A stretch of DNA of 34,722 nucleotides from Bacillota bacterium (GCA_021795575.1 JAJYPH010000014.1:1-34722), one strand, 5' to 3'. Positions 17,887 through 26,291 are shown, numbered from the stretch's first letter. Numbers and translations are program-made. The notes: a model not told the origin generated them from the sequence alone.

Positions 17887-18117
17887 CTATTCCACCGTGA
17901 AAGGCAACAACGCCATAATGCGCGCCTGCTTGATGGCCGTCGTCAGCTGCCGTTGATGCTTGGCACAGTTGCCCGATACCCGCCGCGGAAGCATCTTGCC
18001 CCGCTCGCTCACGAACCGGCGCAGCCGAATCACTTCTTTGAAGTCCACCTGCTCTATCTTATCGACGCAGAAGCTGCAAACCTTCTTCTTCGGTCGTCGA
18101 CCCCGTTCCTTGCGCAT
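17887..18117 (-). CDS. rpsR: 30S ribosomal protein S18
   Basis: A 76-residue S18, partner of S6 on the platform of the small subunit. It keeps a zinc-binding set, C14-x2-C17 and C51-x2-H54, so it is the zinc-containing form of S18 rather than the cysteine-free form. The core [20 protein letters not shown] and the C-terminal [10 protein letters not shown] are typical. It lies between ssb and rplI as usual. Confidence 0.98.
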   Translation of the reverse strand: MRKERGRRPKKKVCSFCVDKIEQVDFKEVIRLRRFVSERGKMLPRRVSGNCAKHQRQLTTAIKQARIMALLPFTVE

Positions 18118-18197
18118 CCGTTCACCTCCCCGCCGAATCTGCTGTCTGACGGCCCCAGGGGCGGCCAGCCGCCCCCGCGCCGCTGCCCCGGGACTCC

Positions 18198-18599
18198 CTA
18201 GAACGGGATGTCTTCGGGCAAGTCCACGTCGTTCCGCCGCTCCTCGTCACGGTCCCCGCCGGCCGAGGCCCCGTCGCGGGGGCGGTCCAAAAAGCGCACA
18301 TCTTCGGCCACCACTTCGGCCACCCGACGGCGCTGGCCGTCTTGGGTTTCGTAGCTCCGGATCTGCAGGCGACCGTCCACCGCCACCAGGCGGCCCTTCT
18401 TCATGTGCTCCGCCACGGTCTCCGCCAGGCGGCGCCACGCCACGCAGTCAATGAAGTCGGTCTCGCGCTGGCCTCCCTGGGTCTGATAGGGACGGTCCAC
18501 AGCCACGCTGAACGTGGCCACCGACACCCCGGACTGACTGGTGACGCGCAGTTCCGGATCCCGCGTCAGCCGTCCGATGAGGATCACCCGATTCAACAT
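18198..18599 (-). CDS. ssb: Single-stranded DNA-binding protein SSB
   Basis: SSB coats single-stranded DNA in replication and repair. The 133-residue protein starts [11 protein letters not shown], has the OB-fold, and ends in the acidic partner-binding tail [11 protein letters not shown] 18599 is chosen by family alignment. The best ribosome site (GGGGAGGA) lies rather far upstream, so the real spacing is unusual, or translation depends on coupling to rpsF, whose stop is 50 bases before. The linker between the OB-fold and the tail is short. Confidence 0.96.
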   Translation of the reverse strand: MLNRVILIGRLTRDPELRVTSQSGVSVATFSVAVDRPYQTQGGQRETDFIDCVAWRRLAETVAEHMKKGRLVAVDGRLQIRSYETQDGQRRRVAEVVAEDVRFLDRPRDGASAGGDRDEERRNDVDLPEDIPF

Positions 18600-18649
18600 C
18601 GCGTTATCACGCCCGCAGTCCTCCCCGCATGACAAAAGGCACCGGACCC

Positions 18650-19018
18650 TTAGGCCTCATCCGCCACGGACGCGGTCTCCTCCTCGGACGCTTCGGTCGT
18701 CGGAGTGGACGCAGGCGCGGAGGCATCGGCTTTCAGATCACGGCGCACGACGATGGAACGCAACACGTCCTCGTTGATGTTCAAGCGACGGGTCAGTTCG
18801 TTGGAAATGGTGCCGGTCCCGGTGAACGCCTGCACGATGTAGAATCCCTCGGTGCGGCCGTTGATGGGGTAGGCCAGATGACGACGGCCCCAGCGCTCCA
18901 GCTTTTCCGGGGTGCCACCCGCGGTGGCGATCAAGGCGGCCACGCGGCCGATCGACGCTTCCAAACCCTCTTCGTCCAAGTCCGGACGCAAGATGCACAT
19001 GAGCTCATAGCGAGCCAA
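18650..19018 (-). CDS. rpsF: 30S ribosomal protein S6
   Basis: S6 binds next to S18 on the small subunit. The sequence ARYELMCILRPDLDEE at the start and AYPINGRTEGFYIV in the middle are diagnostic. An acidic, serine/threonine-rich tail of about 30 residues ends the protein. The likely start is TTG 19018, about 8 bases after a GGGGGTG ribosome site, giving 122 residues; GTG 19045 in frame would add nine residues (VSTGGGEKL) but would place the ribosome site inside the gene. It is the first gene of the rpsF-ssb-rpsR-rplI-lonC-dnaB operon. Confidence 0.95.
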   Translation of the reverse strand: MARYELMCILRPDLDEEGLEASIGRVAALIATAGGTPEKLERWGRRHLAYPINGRTEGFYIVQAFTGTGTISNELTRRLNINEDVLRSIVVRRDLKADASAPASTPTTEASEEETASVADEA

Positions 19019-19022
19019 TAGT

Positions 19023-19078
19023 TTTTCACCCCCTCCCGTGGACACCCCTATGGGGCGGCTCTCCCACCACGGGAGAGC
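19023..19078 (-). promoter_or_regulatory. Structured rpsF leader with two mutually exclusive pairings
   Basis: The 5' leader of the rpsF operon contains a perfect 8-bp hairpin with a 5-base loop (arms 19078-19071 and 19065-19058). A 9-base segment covering its 5' arm and loop (19075-19067) is also exactly complementary to 19041-19033, directly upstream of and touching the rpsF ribosome site. Both pairings cannot form at once. rpsF leaders in many bacteria bind the S6-S18 pair and repress their own operon; a CCG triplet (19058-19056) follows the hairpin, as that RNA motif would need, but the match to it is my inference. Confidence 0.45.
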
Positions 19079-19113
19079 AGGAACGGCACGCGTCGCAAGG
19101 ACGACCGGAGCGC

Positions 19114-19142
19114 ATTGTAAGCGATTTGCGGCCGAAGAACAA
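19114..19142 (-). promoter_or_regulatory. Sigma-A-type promoter of the rpsF operon
   Basis: On the minus strand TTGTTC (19142-19137) and TACAAT (19119-19114) are exactly 17 bases apart. The expected start near 19107 gives a leader of about 90 bases before the rpsF start. Spacing and boxes are among the best in the window. Confidence 0.75.
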
Positions 19143-19250
19143 GCGCGGCCCAGATCACCTGAAGCCCTGTGGTCCCCGATGGCGAGCCATCTGTGGCGTT
19201 AGGCGGGTGAACACCAGCCCACGCCACCCTGAGAGCTTGGTTGTCCCGCT

Positions 19251-20144
19251 CTATGTTTCGGCCGTCCAACGTTCGTCCGCGGTCTTCTTCCAGATGTTGC
19301 GGATTTCCTCGTAGATCCCCATGTCCAGCGGCCCTCGGGCGACATGAGCGGCGTTCTCTTGCCAGCGGCCGGGCTTTTTCGTCCCGACGATGGCCGTCGC
19401 TACGCCCGGCACGGAAAGCGTGAACCGAAGGGCCATCGCCACTGCGTCGTTGAGGGGTTCTCGGGTCAGGGGAAACTGGAGTGCTTTTAAGCGCAAGCCG
19501 TACACGTATCCGTAGTCTTCCTCGGGGAGCCGTTCCATCCTCCAGGCCACGTTCGCAACCGGGCGCTTCGCGATGATCCCCATGTTCCGCGCGTGGGCCA
19601 GGGGAATAATCTCGTCCAGCACCGATTGGTCGGCAATGTTGCACGAGGTCTGCAGCGTGTCGAAACGGCCGCTTTCCACCGCCCATCGGGCCGGCGCATT
19701 GTCGCCGCTGTACCCGATATAGCGCACCTTGCCCGCCCTGCGCGCCTTCTCGAGCTCGTCGATCACGTCTCCTCGCTCCAGCACCTCGATGCCGCAGGTG
19801 TGAAGCTGAATCAGGTCCACGTAGTCGGTCTTCAGGCGCCGCAAGCTTCGGTCGATGCTGTTTCGCACCGTCTCGGCCGTCCAGTCGGGCGTCTGGAGTC
19901 CCGACGCATGGCCGCACTTCGTAAACAAGTAGACCTCATGCCGCCGGTGGCTCACGGCGGAGCCGATGAGCTCCTCGCTGCGCCCATAACAGGCCGACGT
20001 ATCCAGCACATTCAAGCCCGCGTCCAGCGCTCCCTCCAAAATCGCCTGGACGCGCTTCGGGTCGCTCTCTGATCCGATTTCCGAGCCCCCGAAGCCCAGC
20101 GCGCTGACCGCGAGGTCCGTAGCGCCAAACCGTCGCCGTTCCAT
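19251..20144 (-). CDS. Aldo/keto reductase
   Basis: A 297-residue NAD(P)H-dependent oxidoreductase of the aldo/keto reductase superfamily. The catalytic tetrad is visible as D48, Y53, K76 and H115 (DTSACYG, LFTKCG and LIQLHTCG segments). The C-terminal GTKKPGRWQENA loop is the cofactor-phosphate region. The length is typical for the single-domain forms. ATG 20144 follows GGAAGGA by 9 bases; an open extension back to 20258 has no family similarity. The substrate cannot be predicted. It lies upstream of the rpsF promoter in the same direction but is probably a separate unit. Confidence 0.92.
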   Translation of the reverse strand: MERRRFGATDLAVSALGFGGSEIGSESDPKRVQAILEGALDAGLNVLDTSACYGRSEELIGSAVSHRRHEVYLFTKCGHASGLQTPDWTAETVRNSIDRSLRRLKTDYVDLIQLHTCGIEVLERGDVIDELEKARRAGKVRYIGYSGDNAPARWAVESGRFDTLQTSCNIADQSVLDEIIPLAHARNMGIIAKRPVANVAWRMERLPEEDYGYVYGLRLKALQFPLTREPLNDAVAMALRFTLSVPGVATAIVGTKKPGRWQENAAHVARGPLDMGIYEEIRNIWKKTADERWTAET

Positions 20145-20538
20145 GCAGATCCATCCTTCCGTCCTATAGCCGCCCTCTACCCGTCGTTTACCGCTGGTGC
20201 GTCCAGGGGTGGGCCCGGGGACCCAGCGGTCACCACCGGAGGTCCCACGCCCTAGCACGTCGCATCACGGATGCGCGCTTCATCTTACCGCCAACCGAGC
20301 GGCATGGGGGTCACGGGGGACCGTGTCCCGGATAGGGCACGCGCCCATCATATCTTCCCACCGCCATCCCCGTCGGTGGAGTGGCCCGCCCGTCGAGCGG
20401 CGGGCTTGGTCTCTCGCCTGCCAACCTCTCACGCCGTGCGTAGGATGGCCCAGACAGGCAAGTGCTGGTCACAACGCCGCCGCATCTCGGAGCAACGCGA
20501 CCTCTTGTTGCCGGGAGACCCACATAGGCGATAGCCTC
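20145..20538. other. Intergenic region between the toxin-antitoxin pair and the aldo/keto reductase
   Basis: About 390 bases without a convincing gene. It contains a 7-bp hairpin GCCCGCC / GGCGGGC (20384-20390 and 20399-20405) that could end toxin-antitoxin transcription on the minus strand, although no T-run follows. No promoter for the reductase is clear. Confidence 0.4.
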
Positions 20539-20946
20539 TTACGGGACGGGCCTCGCGCTGAGCCGCCGATACACACTCTCCGGTTGATGGCGATGGCCAA
20601 AGCCAAACAGCTCCAGTTGGCCATCGGGAAGCATGCGATACACAATCCGCAAGTCAGCTTTACTGCCTCGAAGTTTCGGAGCGCTCTGAAAGGCATCGCG
20701 CCGCCACCCCAGAAGCCGCCCGTGCATGTCCGTCCCCGGGCGGCGGCCGGCGATCACAGAGAGCTGGCGAGATGTCTCGTCGAGTGCGGCCGCGTACCAG
20801 GCCGCATCCGGAAAGGCCGATTCCAGGGCGTGCAAGTCACTCTGCACGTCAGTGGGATTAAACAGCAACGCATTGCCCCAATGCCTCAACTGCTCAGCGA
20901 ACCACACGCGGGCCTCCTTATGGCTCGGGGTGGACGTCATCGTCAT
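20539..20946 (-). CDS. Probable RelE/ParE-type toxin of a type II toxin-antitoxin pair
   Basis: A protein of about 135 residues whose C-terminal third has the RelE-superfamily pattern: KLRGSKADLRIVYRM, then LELFGFGHRHQPESVYRRL. RelE toxins are ribosome-dependent mRNA endonucleases; ParE relatives poison gyrase, and the sequence does not decide between these. The N-terminal half is longer than in classic RelE, like phage Gp49-type relatives. ATG 20946 (or 20940) lies inside the end of the upstream antitoxin gene, overlapping it by about 29 bases, the usual antitoxin-first layout. No good ribosome site precedes it, so translation may depend on coupling. Confidence 0.7.
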   Translation of the reverse strand: MTMTSTPSHKEARVWFAEQLRHWGNALLFNPTDVQSDLHALESAFPDAAWYAAALDETSRQLSVIAGRRPGTDMHGRLLGWRRDAFQSAPKLRGSKADLRIVYRMLPDGQLELFGFGHRHQPESVYRRLSARPVP

Positions 20947-21238
20947 GCTGCAGCTCGGGCGCAGCAACCGATGCCGGCCGCCGACCGTGACCAAGACGCT
21001 CCGACCACTGGTCTTCGATGGCCAGATCCTCCAGCCATTCTTCCACGAGCGATTCGAGGCCGGCCCATATTTCCGGGTCTACCACTACCCCAATGGTTTG
21101 GTTTCGCGACAGAAGCCTGACCTTGTGGGACTTTTTCAGCCGGGCGAGCCAGGTGGACGACCGCAGTTCGGACAGTGAGACGTCGTCCGCCAAGCCAAAT
21201 CCGCGACTGACCGCAATCAAGGCTTCTCTGGCGCCCAA
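20918..21238 (-). CDS. Probable Phd/YefM-like antitoxin
   Basis: A 106-residue acidic protein directly upstream of and overlapping the RelE-like gene. Its N-terminal part, with VSLSELRSSTWLARLKKSH followed by IGVVVDPEIWAGLESLVEE, follows the Phd/YefM pattern: a DNA-binding domain with a central variable strand and a helix, then a C-terminal toxin-neutralising tail rich in acidic residues. Such antitoxins repress their own operon. The start is probably TTG 21238, with AGGAGG 12 bases upstream. The assignment rests on pattern and on the neighbour. Confidence 0.6.
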   Translation of the reverse strand: MGAREALIAVSRGFGLADDVSLSELRSSTWLARLKKSHKVRLLSRNQTIGVVVDPEIWAGLESLVEEWLEDLAIEDQWSERLGHGRRPASVAAPELQHDDDVHPEP

Positions 21239-22752
21239 TCAGACCCGCCCCCTCCTGGCACCATCCTAAAGCGACCGCCGGGTCACGCCAACACACAGAA
21301 CACTTACATGGGCAATGAAAAGAACACATCCATCCCGATGCGCCCCCGGGGCCGCTGGTCCTTCACGGACATTTTGGAGGCGAAGCCAAAGGCGGCAGCG
21401 CGCGGTCGCATGGCACGCCGTACAGGCCCCCGCGTTTCGCACCCCGGCGACCCTGCTCGGCCGTTAGCAGCTGATTCGCTTAAGTGGCGGTGCGGTCGCC
21501 CCGCGGGAGGAGCGGGGATGACAAACTGCCGGTCCGCGGGCACCTGGTCCCGCAAATCGTGGCCCTTGGGACACCCCGGCATGGATAGCCCCCTCGCCTC
21601 CATCCCGCCCGGATACGGCGGCCCACCAAGAGGAATGCGACTTGCCGGGTAGGTGCCAGATTCGCGCCCAGCCGCGAGAATGCTCCTTCATCAGGCCGGC
21701 CTCATCGGCACGGGTGCCCATCTCATCCCAGCAGGTCCAGGCCAGACCTTTTCGCGCGGCATGCCATCGCCATCTCGCTGGCCACGCTGCCACCCCGATG
21801 AGTCACCGTGCGACTGTCGCGAAGCGTGGACGCTACCAATTCCGGACAATGGTGCCGACCCCCTATCAGAACAAGCCCGCGACCTTTTGCGGGCGACGGC
21901 GCCCGCCGCGCCCGTGCCGGCGCGCACGTGAGCGACGCCCGGTACGGTCTGGGGCTCGCCTGGCAAAGCGGGGCGGACACGGCGCTGTTGGCGCCCGGCG
22001 GGGGCCCACGGGGTTCGCGCGCGAGCAAGCCGTCGCGGCCGGGTGGCTCGTCGAGACGCGCGCTGCCTGTCCGGGTCGTATTGAATGGCCTGACGGCTTT
22101 CCTGGCAGCGGCGGCCACCCTGGCGCTGCCCGCCGATCCCCCCAAGTCGTCTGCGCTCCGGTGCCCCAGGCCGCACCCGGGCTGGGCGTCACTCGAGGGG
22201 CACCGTGGGTCGTGGCGTGGACGCGGGTCGCACGAGGAGCTTTCGGCTGGCGAGCATCACCTTCATGTTTCTTGACTGGCCGCTGTGGGTGCGGCGCCGG
22301 TGGCACGGCTCTGGGCTCGGGCTCGGCGTCCCCATCCCGTATGCCGCCGGGTGGACCAGCGAGTGGTCCCCCGCCGCCCAACGCCGTTGGGGTCCGCGGG
22401 CGGTCCTTTCGCTGACGCCAGTGGCCATGGCCGTCGTGCTGCCAATGGCTGCCGCGCTCGGCTTGCCGTCTTGGCAGAGGCCGATGGTCCACGAGGTCCT
22501 TACGACGGCGATCCCCGAGCCACTCCGGGTCTCCGCGCTTTGGATGCTGGACGTGCCGACGCTGGCAGCAACGATCGGTGGGAGGTAGGGGTGGGGCTCT
22601 TGGCCGACACCCATCTGGTGTAGGCGCTCTTCGGGTCGGGGGCGCTGCTGCCGGCGACCACGCCGCGGTGGTGGGTCCGCCGCCCAACCCACCACGTCGG
22701 GCCCGAGGGTCCGGGGGAGCGCTCTGCATGACCCCCCTGGCTCTCGGTGTGA
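21239..22752. other. About 1.5 kb with no convincing gene, possibly decayed sequence
   Basis: All open frames here look like chance frames of GC-rich DNA with no recognisable domain or ribosome site. The best fragments are 21927-22143 (plus) and 22205-22588 (plus, 127 residues). The second contains a hydrophobic stretch LSLTPVAMAVVLPMAAALGL and many tryptophans, and could be the remnant of a membrane protein gene broken by frameshifts. No insertion sequence or RNA gene was recognised. The region lies between the toxin-antitoxin pair and the DUF951 operon end and may be a site of past insertion and decay. Confidence 0.4.
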
Positions 22753-22971
22753 TTATTCCCCGGGAAATACCGGCGGCAGGATTTTTTGCACCGCCCGCTC
22801 AAACTTTTCGCGGGGAATCATGATGCGGTGGCCGCAGCCGGCACACTTCAAGCCAAAATCAATGCCCGTGCGCGTGATGGTCCACTCCCGACTGCCGCAC
22901 GGGTGCGCCTTGCGCAGCTGGACGCGCTCGTCCAGCTGCCATTGGTGGCGGGGGCCGGGTGGCAGCGGCAT
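22753..22971 (-). CDS. DUF951 family small zinc-ribbon-like protein (YyzM-like)
   Basis: A 72-residue protein of the DUF951 family. Diagnostic segments are LRKAHPCGSREW (C25) and GLKCAGCGHRIMIPREKFER (C43, C46), giving a small cysteine-rich, probably metal-binding fold. The function is unknown. In Bacillota it lies in this same origin-proximal neighbourhood, next to an MscS-type channel gene. ATG 22971 overlaps the mscS-like stop by one base (TGATG). The last codons form part of a palindrome that looks like a Noc-binding site. Confidence 0.9.
   Translation of the reverse strand: MPLPPGPRHQWQLDERVQLRKAHPCGSREWTITRTGIDFGLKCAGCGHRIMIPREKFERAVQKILPPVFPGE
22754..22769. promoter_or_regulatory. Candidate Noc-binding site (NBS)
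   Basis: TATTCCCCGGGAAATA at 22754-22769 differs at one position from TATTTCCCGGGAAATA, the Bacillus subtilis Noc site. It overlaps the end of the DUF951 gene. A noc gene is present 7 kb away and keeps Noc-type specificity residues. No second copy was seen in the window. Confidence 0.5.
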
Positions 22972-23750
22972 CAGGGCGCCGGGGCCAGGGCCAAGCCCCG
23001 GGCGTGACACGCGGCCAGCACGGCCTCGCGCACCGCCATGCCCAGCGCCCACTGCTGTCCGTTGGGCACGGTCGCCGACAGCGTCCAGGTCACGGCCCCC
23101 GGGGCCACCGCCGTGATGCCGGTGACTTTGACGGCCACGGCCTCCGTTGACAGTTTCTGGGCCGCGTCGGAGAGAGCCGCCCGCACGGCCGCTGGATCGC
23201 AGGCCACGTCCATGGTGATGGGGACCGAGAGCGACACGCTGCCGCGGCTGTAGTTGGTGACTTCCGAAACCAGGCGATTGGGGAGGGTCACCAGCTCGCC
23301 GGACGGACCCACAATGCGGGTGATGCGGATGCCCACCTCCTCCACGGTGCCCGACAGCGCGAGCGCCGGGAACAGCACGCTCTCCCCCACCTGATACGTG
23401 TCCTCGTACATCAGCGAGAGGCCGGTCACCACATCCTGGACAAAGTTTTGGGCGCCAAACGCCACGGCCAGTCCCACAATGCCGGCGCCGGCCAGGATCG
23501 ACGTGGTGTGAACCCCCAAGAAGTCCAGCACGATGATCAGCGCAATAAACCCCACGACGTACCGCGTGGCACTGATGATGAGTCGGTACAGGGTGGCGCG
23601 CCGCGCGGCGGAGCCCCGCGCGTGGGCCCGGTCCACCGCCTCCAGGCGACGAAAGACCGTCGAAACTACTTCGACCACGGCTAGGGCGATCACGACCACC
23701 AGCACGATGCGCAGCACAACCCCCAGCGGGCCCGCGTTCGCTAGGTTCAT
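22971..23750 (-). CDS. Small-conductance mechanosensitive channel, MscS family
   Basis: A 259-residue MscS-type channel that would release solutes under osmotic downshock. After an N-terminal membrane helix and a charged loop comes the pore-lining segment ILAGAGIVGLAVAFGAQNF, then VQDVVTGLSLMYEDTYQVGE and the beta domain with ITRIVGPSGELVTLPNRLV. The C-terminal part forms the cytoplasmic cage. ATG 23750 overlaps the CvpA gene stop by four bases (ATGA) and the stop overlaps the DUF951 start. The length is close to that of E. coli MscS. Confidence 0.93.
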   Translation of the reverse strand: MNLANAGPLGVVLRIVLVVVIALAVVEVVSTVFRRLEAVDRAHARGSAARRATLYRLIISATRYVVGFIALIIVLDFLGVHTTSILAGAGIVGLAVAFGAQNFVQDVVTGLSLMYEDTYQVGESVLFPALALSGTVEEVGIRITRIVGPSGELVTLPNRLVSEVTNYSRGSVSLSVPITMDVACDPAAVRAALSDAAQKLSTEAVAVKVTGITAVAPGAVTWTLSATVPNGQQWALGMAVREAVLAACHARGLALAPAP

Positions 23751-24325
23751 GCGAGCCAGTGCTCCGCCTGCCAGGGCGCTAGGCGTCCCACCCAGTGGAC
23801 CAAATCCACGGAGATGGGACTCTGCCGCACCACCATCGCCACCGGCCCGTGCTGAATCAGCGGCAGGGTGAGCAGCAGGCCCAGGATCACCCCGACGATG
23901 AGCATATTTTCCACCACCCCGCCCACGACGCCGCCCACCGTATTGGCGCTGCGCACGAGGGGAATCTGCCGCACCACCCCGGTGACGGCTTGTCCCAGCG
24001 CGCGCACGGCCCCGCCAATCAGCATCAGGATAAGCAGAAACACCACCACGCCCAGCACCATGTGGCTCCAGCCCACCACGTCCGCCACCGAGTGGGCGTT
24101 GGCTAGTACGCCCTGACGCGGCACCACCAGGGCGGCCCACTGCTTCAGGGGAAGCACGCGGGCCAGCCACCGCGTGATCGACGACTGCACATGCGCCGCG
24201 ACCACGAGCCCAATGATGTACCCGATGACGCTGGCCGCCACCAGCACCAAACCGCGGCGCCAACCGGCCAGCGCCCCCAGCAGCAGGTACAGAAACACGA
24301 TCAGGGACAGCCAGTTCAAACTCAC
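23747..24325 (-). CDS. CvpA family membrane protein
   Basis: A 192-residue protein with about four membrane helices (LSLIVFLYLLLGALAGWRRG at the N-terminus) matching the CvpA family, originally linked to colicin V production and more recently to envelope stress. GTG 24325 is preceded by GGAGG at 8 bases and overlaps the upstream stop by four bases (GTGA); a longer reading to 24691 has no ribosome site and only antisense-type sequence. It lies in the coupled membrane operon before the MscS gene. Confidence 0.85.
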   Translation of the reverse strand: MSLNWLSLIVFLYLLLGALAGWRRGLVLVAASVIGYIIGLVVAAHVQSSITRWLARVLPLKQWAALVVPRQGVLANAHSVADVVGWSHMVLGVVVFLLILMLIGGAVRALGQAVTGVVRQIPLVRSANTVGGVVGGVVENMLIVGVILGLLLTLPLIQHGPVAMVVRQSPISVDLVHWVGRLAPWQAEHWLA

Positions 24326-24696
24326 CGCTCTCGCCTCCATGCGGGCCACGCGGGCCACGCCAACAGCAGATACGTCCCCAGCACCGCCAGGAGAGAGGGG
24401 TCCACCGGACCGCCACCCACGCGGCCGGTAAGCCGCTCGGCCGCCACCACCCCCGCGGCCATCAGCACCGCAATGCCCAAGTCCTGCAGCCAGGCCAAGG
24501 GGTCCAAATAGCCGCGCCGGAGGGTCAGCCCCACATGCCCCAACGCCACGGCCACCACAAACACCAACCCGATGTACACCAGCGGTTCCACATGAGGCAC
24601 GGACAGGGCCCCCGCCACCGGCAGGACCACCAGCAGAATGGTCCCCAACGCCGAGACGCCGCGCCTGAGGCCCCGCATGCCCTCGCGCCACGTCAT
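24322..24696 (-). CDS. Small integral membrane protein of unknown function
   Basis: A 124-residue protein with about four hydrophobic segments (ALGTILLVVLPVAGALSV, VYIGLVFVVAVALGHVGL, LGIAVLMAAGVVAAERL and LLAVLGTYLLLAWPAWPAW). I do not recognise the family. It is coupled on both sides by four-base overlaps (the start with the TPR gene stop, the stop with the cvpA-like GTG), so it is a real gene of this operon. Confidence 0.75.
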   Translation of the reverse strand: MTWREGMRGLRRGVSALGTILLVVLPVAGALSVPHVEPLVYIGLVFVVAVALGHVGLTLRRGYLDPLAWLQDLGIAVLMAAGVVAAERLTGRVGGGPVDPSLLAVLGTYLLLAWPAWPAWRRER

Positions 24697-25250
24697 CGGT
24701 GCATCACCCGCGACAGCACGTACAACAGCGCGATGCCAATGCCCCCCCAGTAAAGGTATTCGAGCCGAAAGCGACGTTGGTGACCGGTCCCGGCGCGTTG
24801 CGATCCCGGCGGCGGGGGACGACGGCCCCGCACGGCCAACCGGTCACCCTGCTTTAAGTGGTGGATCGAGTCCCGCACCCGGCCCTGCTTGCGCAGCACC
24901 GCGGCCATGCCCTTGTGCGCCGGGATGCAGTTGTCATCATAATACAGGGCCCGATTGTACTCCGCCATCGCTTCGGCATATTCGCCCCGCTCGAAGTACA
25001 CATTGCCCAGATTGGCCAGGGCCGGCGCATGCTCAGGATCACACGCCACGGCGCGCTGGAACCAGCGCTGCGCCTCGTCAAACTGGCGATGCTGGGCTGC
25101 GACGACCCCCATCTTGTTGTAGCCCTCGGGACGCTCGGGGAACTTGTCCAACAACTGCTGAAAGAGCTGGAGCGCCTCCTTCTCATGGGCCGAATACCAG
25201 GCAGCTTCGCCGCGGGTCAACAGCGGCTGGCCGTCGGTCTCCCAGTCCAT
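24693..25250 (-). CDS. TPR-repeat protein with C-terminal membrane anchor
   Basis: A 185-residue protein with three to four tetratricopeptide repeats (about residues 15-140; for example PALANLGNVYFERGEYAEAM), a basic proline-rich linker, and a single C-terminal hydrophobic segment (YLYWGGIGIALLYVLSRVM), so it is probably tail-anchored with the repeats in the cytoplasm. TPRs bind partner proteins; the partner here is unknown but may be one of the co-encoded membrane proteins. ATG 25250 follows AGGAGG by 8 bases. Confidence 0.85.
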   Translation of the reverse strand: MDWETDGQPLLTRGEAAWYSAHEKEALQLFQQLLDKFPERPEGYNKMGVVAAQHRQFDEAQRWFQRAVACDPEHAPALANLGNVYFERGEYAEAMAEYNRALYYDDNCIPAHKGMAAVLRKQGRVRDSIHHLKQGDRLAVRGRRPPPPGSQRAGTGHQRRFRLEYLYWGGIGIALLYVLSRVMHR

Positions 25251-25316
25251 CGCGCACCCCTCCTGCTCCGAGCTGTCTGCCGCCCCCACCCTTCACCTTC
25301 CGGGACACGGGGGGCG

Positions 25317-26291
25317 CTATGCCCCCCGCCGGGGCCGCGCGCGCACGAGCGGCCACACGTACCAAAGGGCCAGCACGCCCATCACCGGGTAACCCCACCG
25401 CACCCAGCCGGCAAACCCCAGCCAGGAGAGGGGCCACAACAGCACGGCCCACCGAATCACACCGCGTCCGTGGCGCGTGGCCAACGCAAACGCCTGGGCA
25501 ACGCCCGTCGTGAACAGCGCGGCGTACATCGCTATCGCATCCGCCAGCCACCAGAACCCCGACACGCGCTGCGCCAGCGCCAACAGCGGCAGGTCCAGGG
25601 TTCGTTGGGCCGGCGCCGCCAACAGGGCCGAATGAATCCCCAGTCCCAGCGCCGTCAGGAGACCCGCCCCCAGTGCGGCGGCGCGGGTGGCTCCCCGGCC
25701 ATCGGGCAACGTGGCGCCCAGCGCCAGCAGCACCACCAAACCCGTGAACAGATTGTACGACACGTATAAGCCGGCCGACAGCCACCACCCGGGGGTGGAA
25801 ACGCCCGCGAGGCTTTTGGCCGAGCCGGCCACGACCACCGCCGTCACCACCAGGAGCGCCGGCACCAGCAGCGCATTGGCCGACAGCACCGCGCCCGATC
25901 CCCGCCCCGCCACCAGCACCACGCCGCCGAGCGTCGCGAGCGACCCAACGGGTGTCGGCACGCCGACGAGCTGGTGCAGCACACTGCCACCGGCGGCGGC
26001 CACCACCACCATGCCGACCGCCAGCAGCACCGAGGCCGCGCGGTCCAGCCAGCCGGCAGCCGCGGGCCGATACCAGCCGGCCAGCAAGTCGGGCAACGTG
26101 ACGCGGCCGCGGGCGCCTGCCAACAGCGCCCCGCGGCCCAGCAGGAAAAACAGCGCGCCCGACAGCACCAGGCCCCACATGCCCATCGCACCATGGCGCG
26201 AAAAGAACTGATAAATCTCCTGCCCGCTGGCGAAGCCCGCCCCCACGACGGCACCTACGTACGCCAGCCCGACCGCCACCCACTGATACAT
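25317..26291 (-). CDS. ykvI: YkvI family membrane protein
   Basis: A 324-residue integral membrane protein with about ten hydrophobic segments. The N-terminal sequence AYVGAVVGAGFASGQEIYQFF is the hallmark of the YkvI family, which is related to the amino acid-polyamine-cation type transporters. The function in Bacillus is unknown. The ribosome site is weak. It lies 66 bases after the DUF4446 gene and 66 bases before the TPR gene, and is probably in the same operon. Confidence 0.88.
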   Translation of the reverse strand: MYQWVAVGLAYVGAVVGAGFASGQEIYQFFSRHGAMGMWGLVLSGALFFLLGRGALLAGARGRVTLPDLLAGWYRPAAAGWLDRAASVLLAVGMVVVAAAGGSVLHQLVGVPTPVGSLATLGGVVLVAGRGSGAVLSANALLVPALLVVTAVVVAGSAKSLAGVSTPGWWLSAGLYVSYNLFTGLVVLLALGATLPDGRGATRAAALGAGLLTALGLGIHSALLAAPAQRTLDLPLLALAQRVSGFWWLADAIAMYAALFTTGVAQAFALATRHGRGVIRWAVLLWPLSWLGFAGWVRWGYPVMGVLALWYVWPLVRARPRRGA

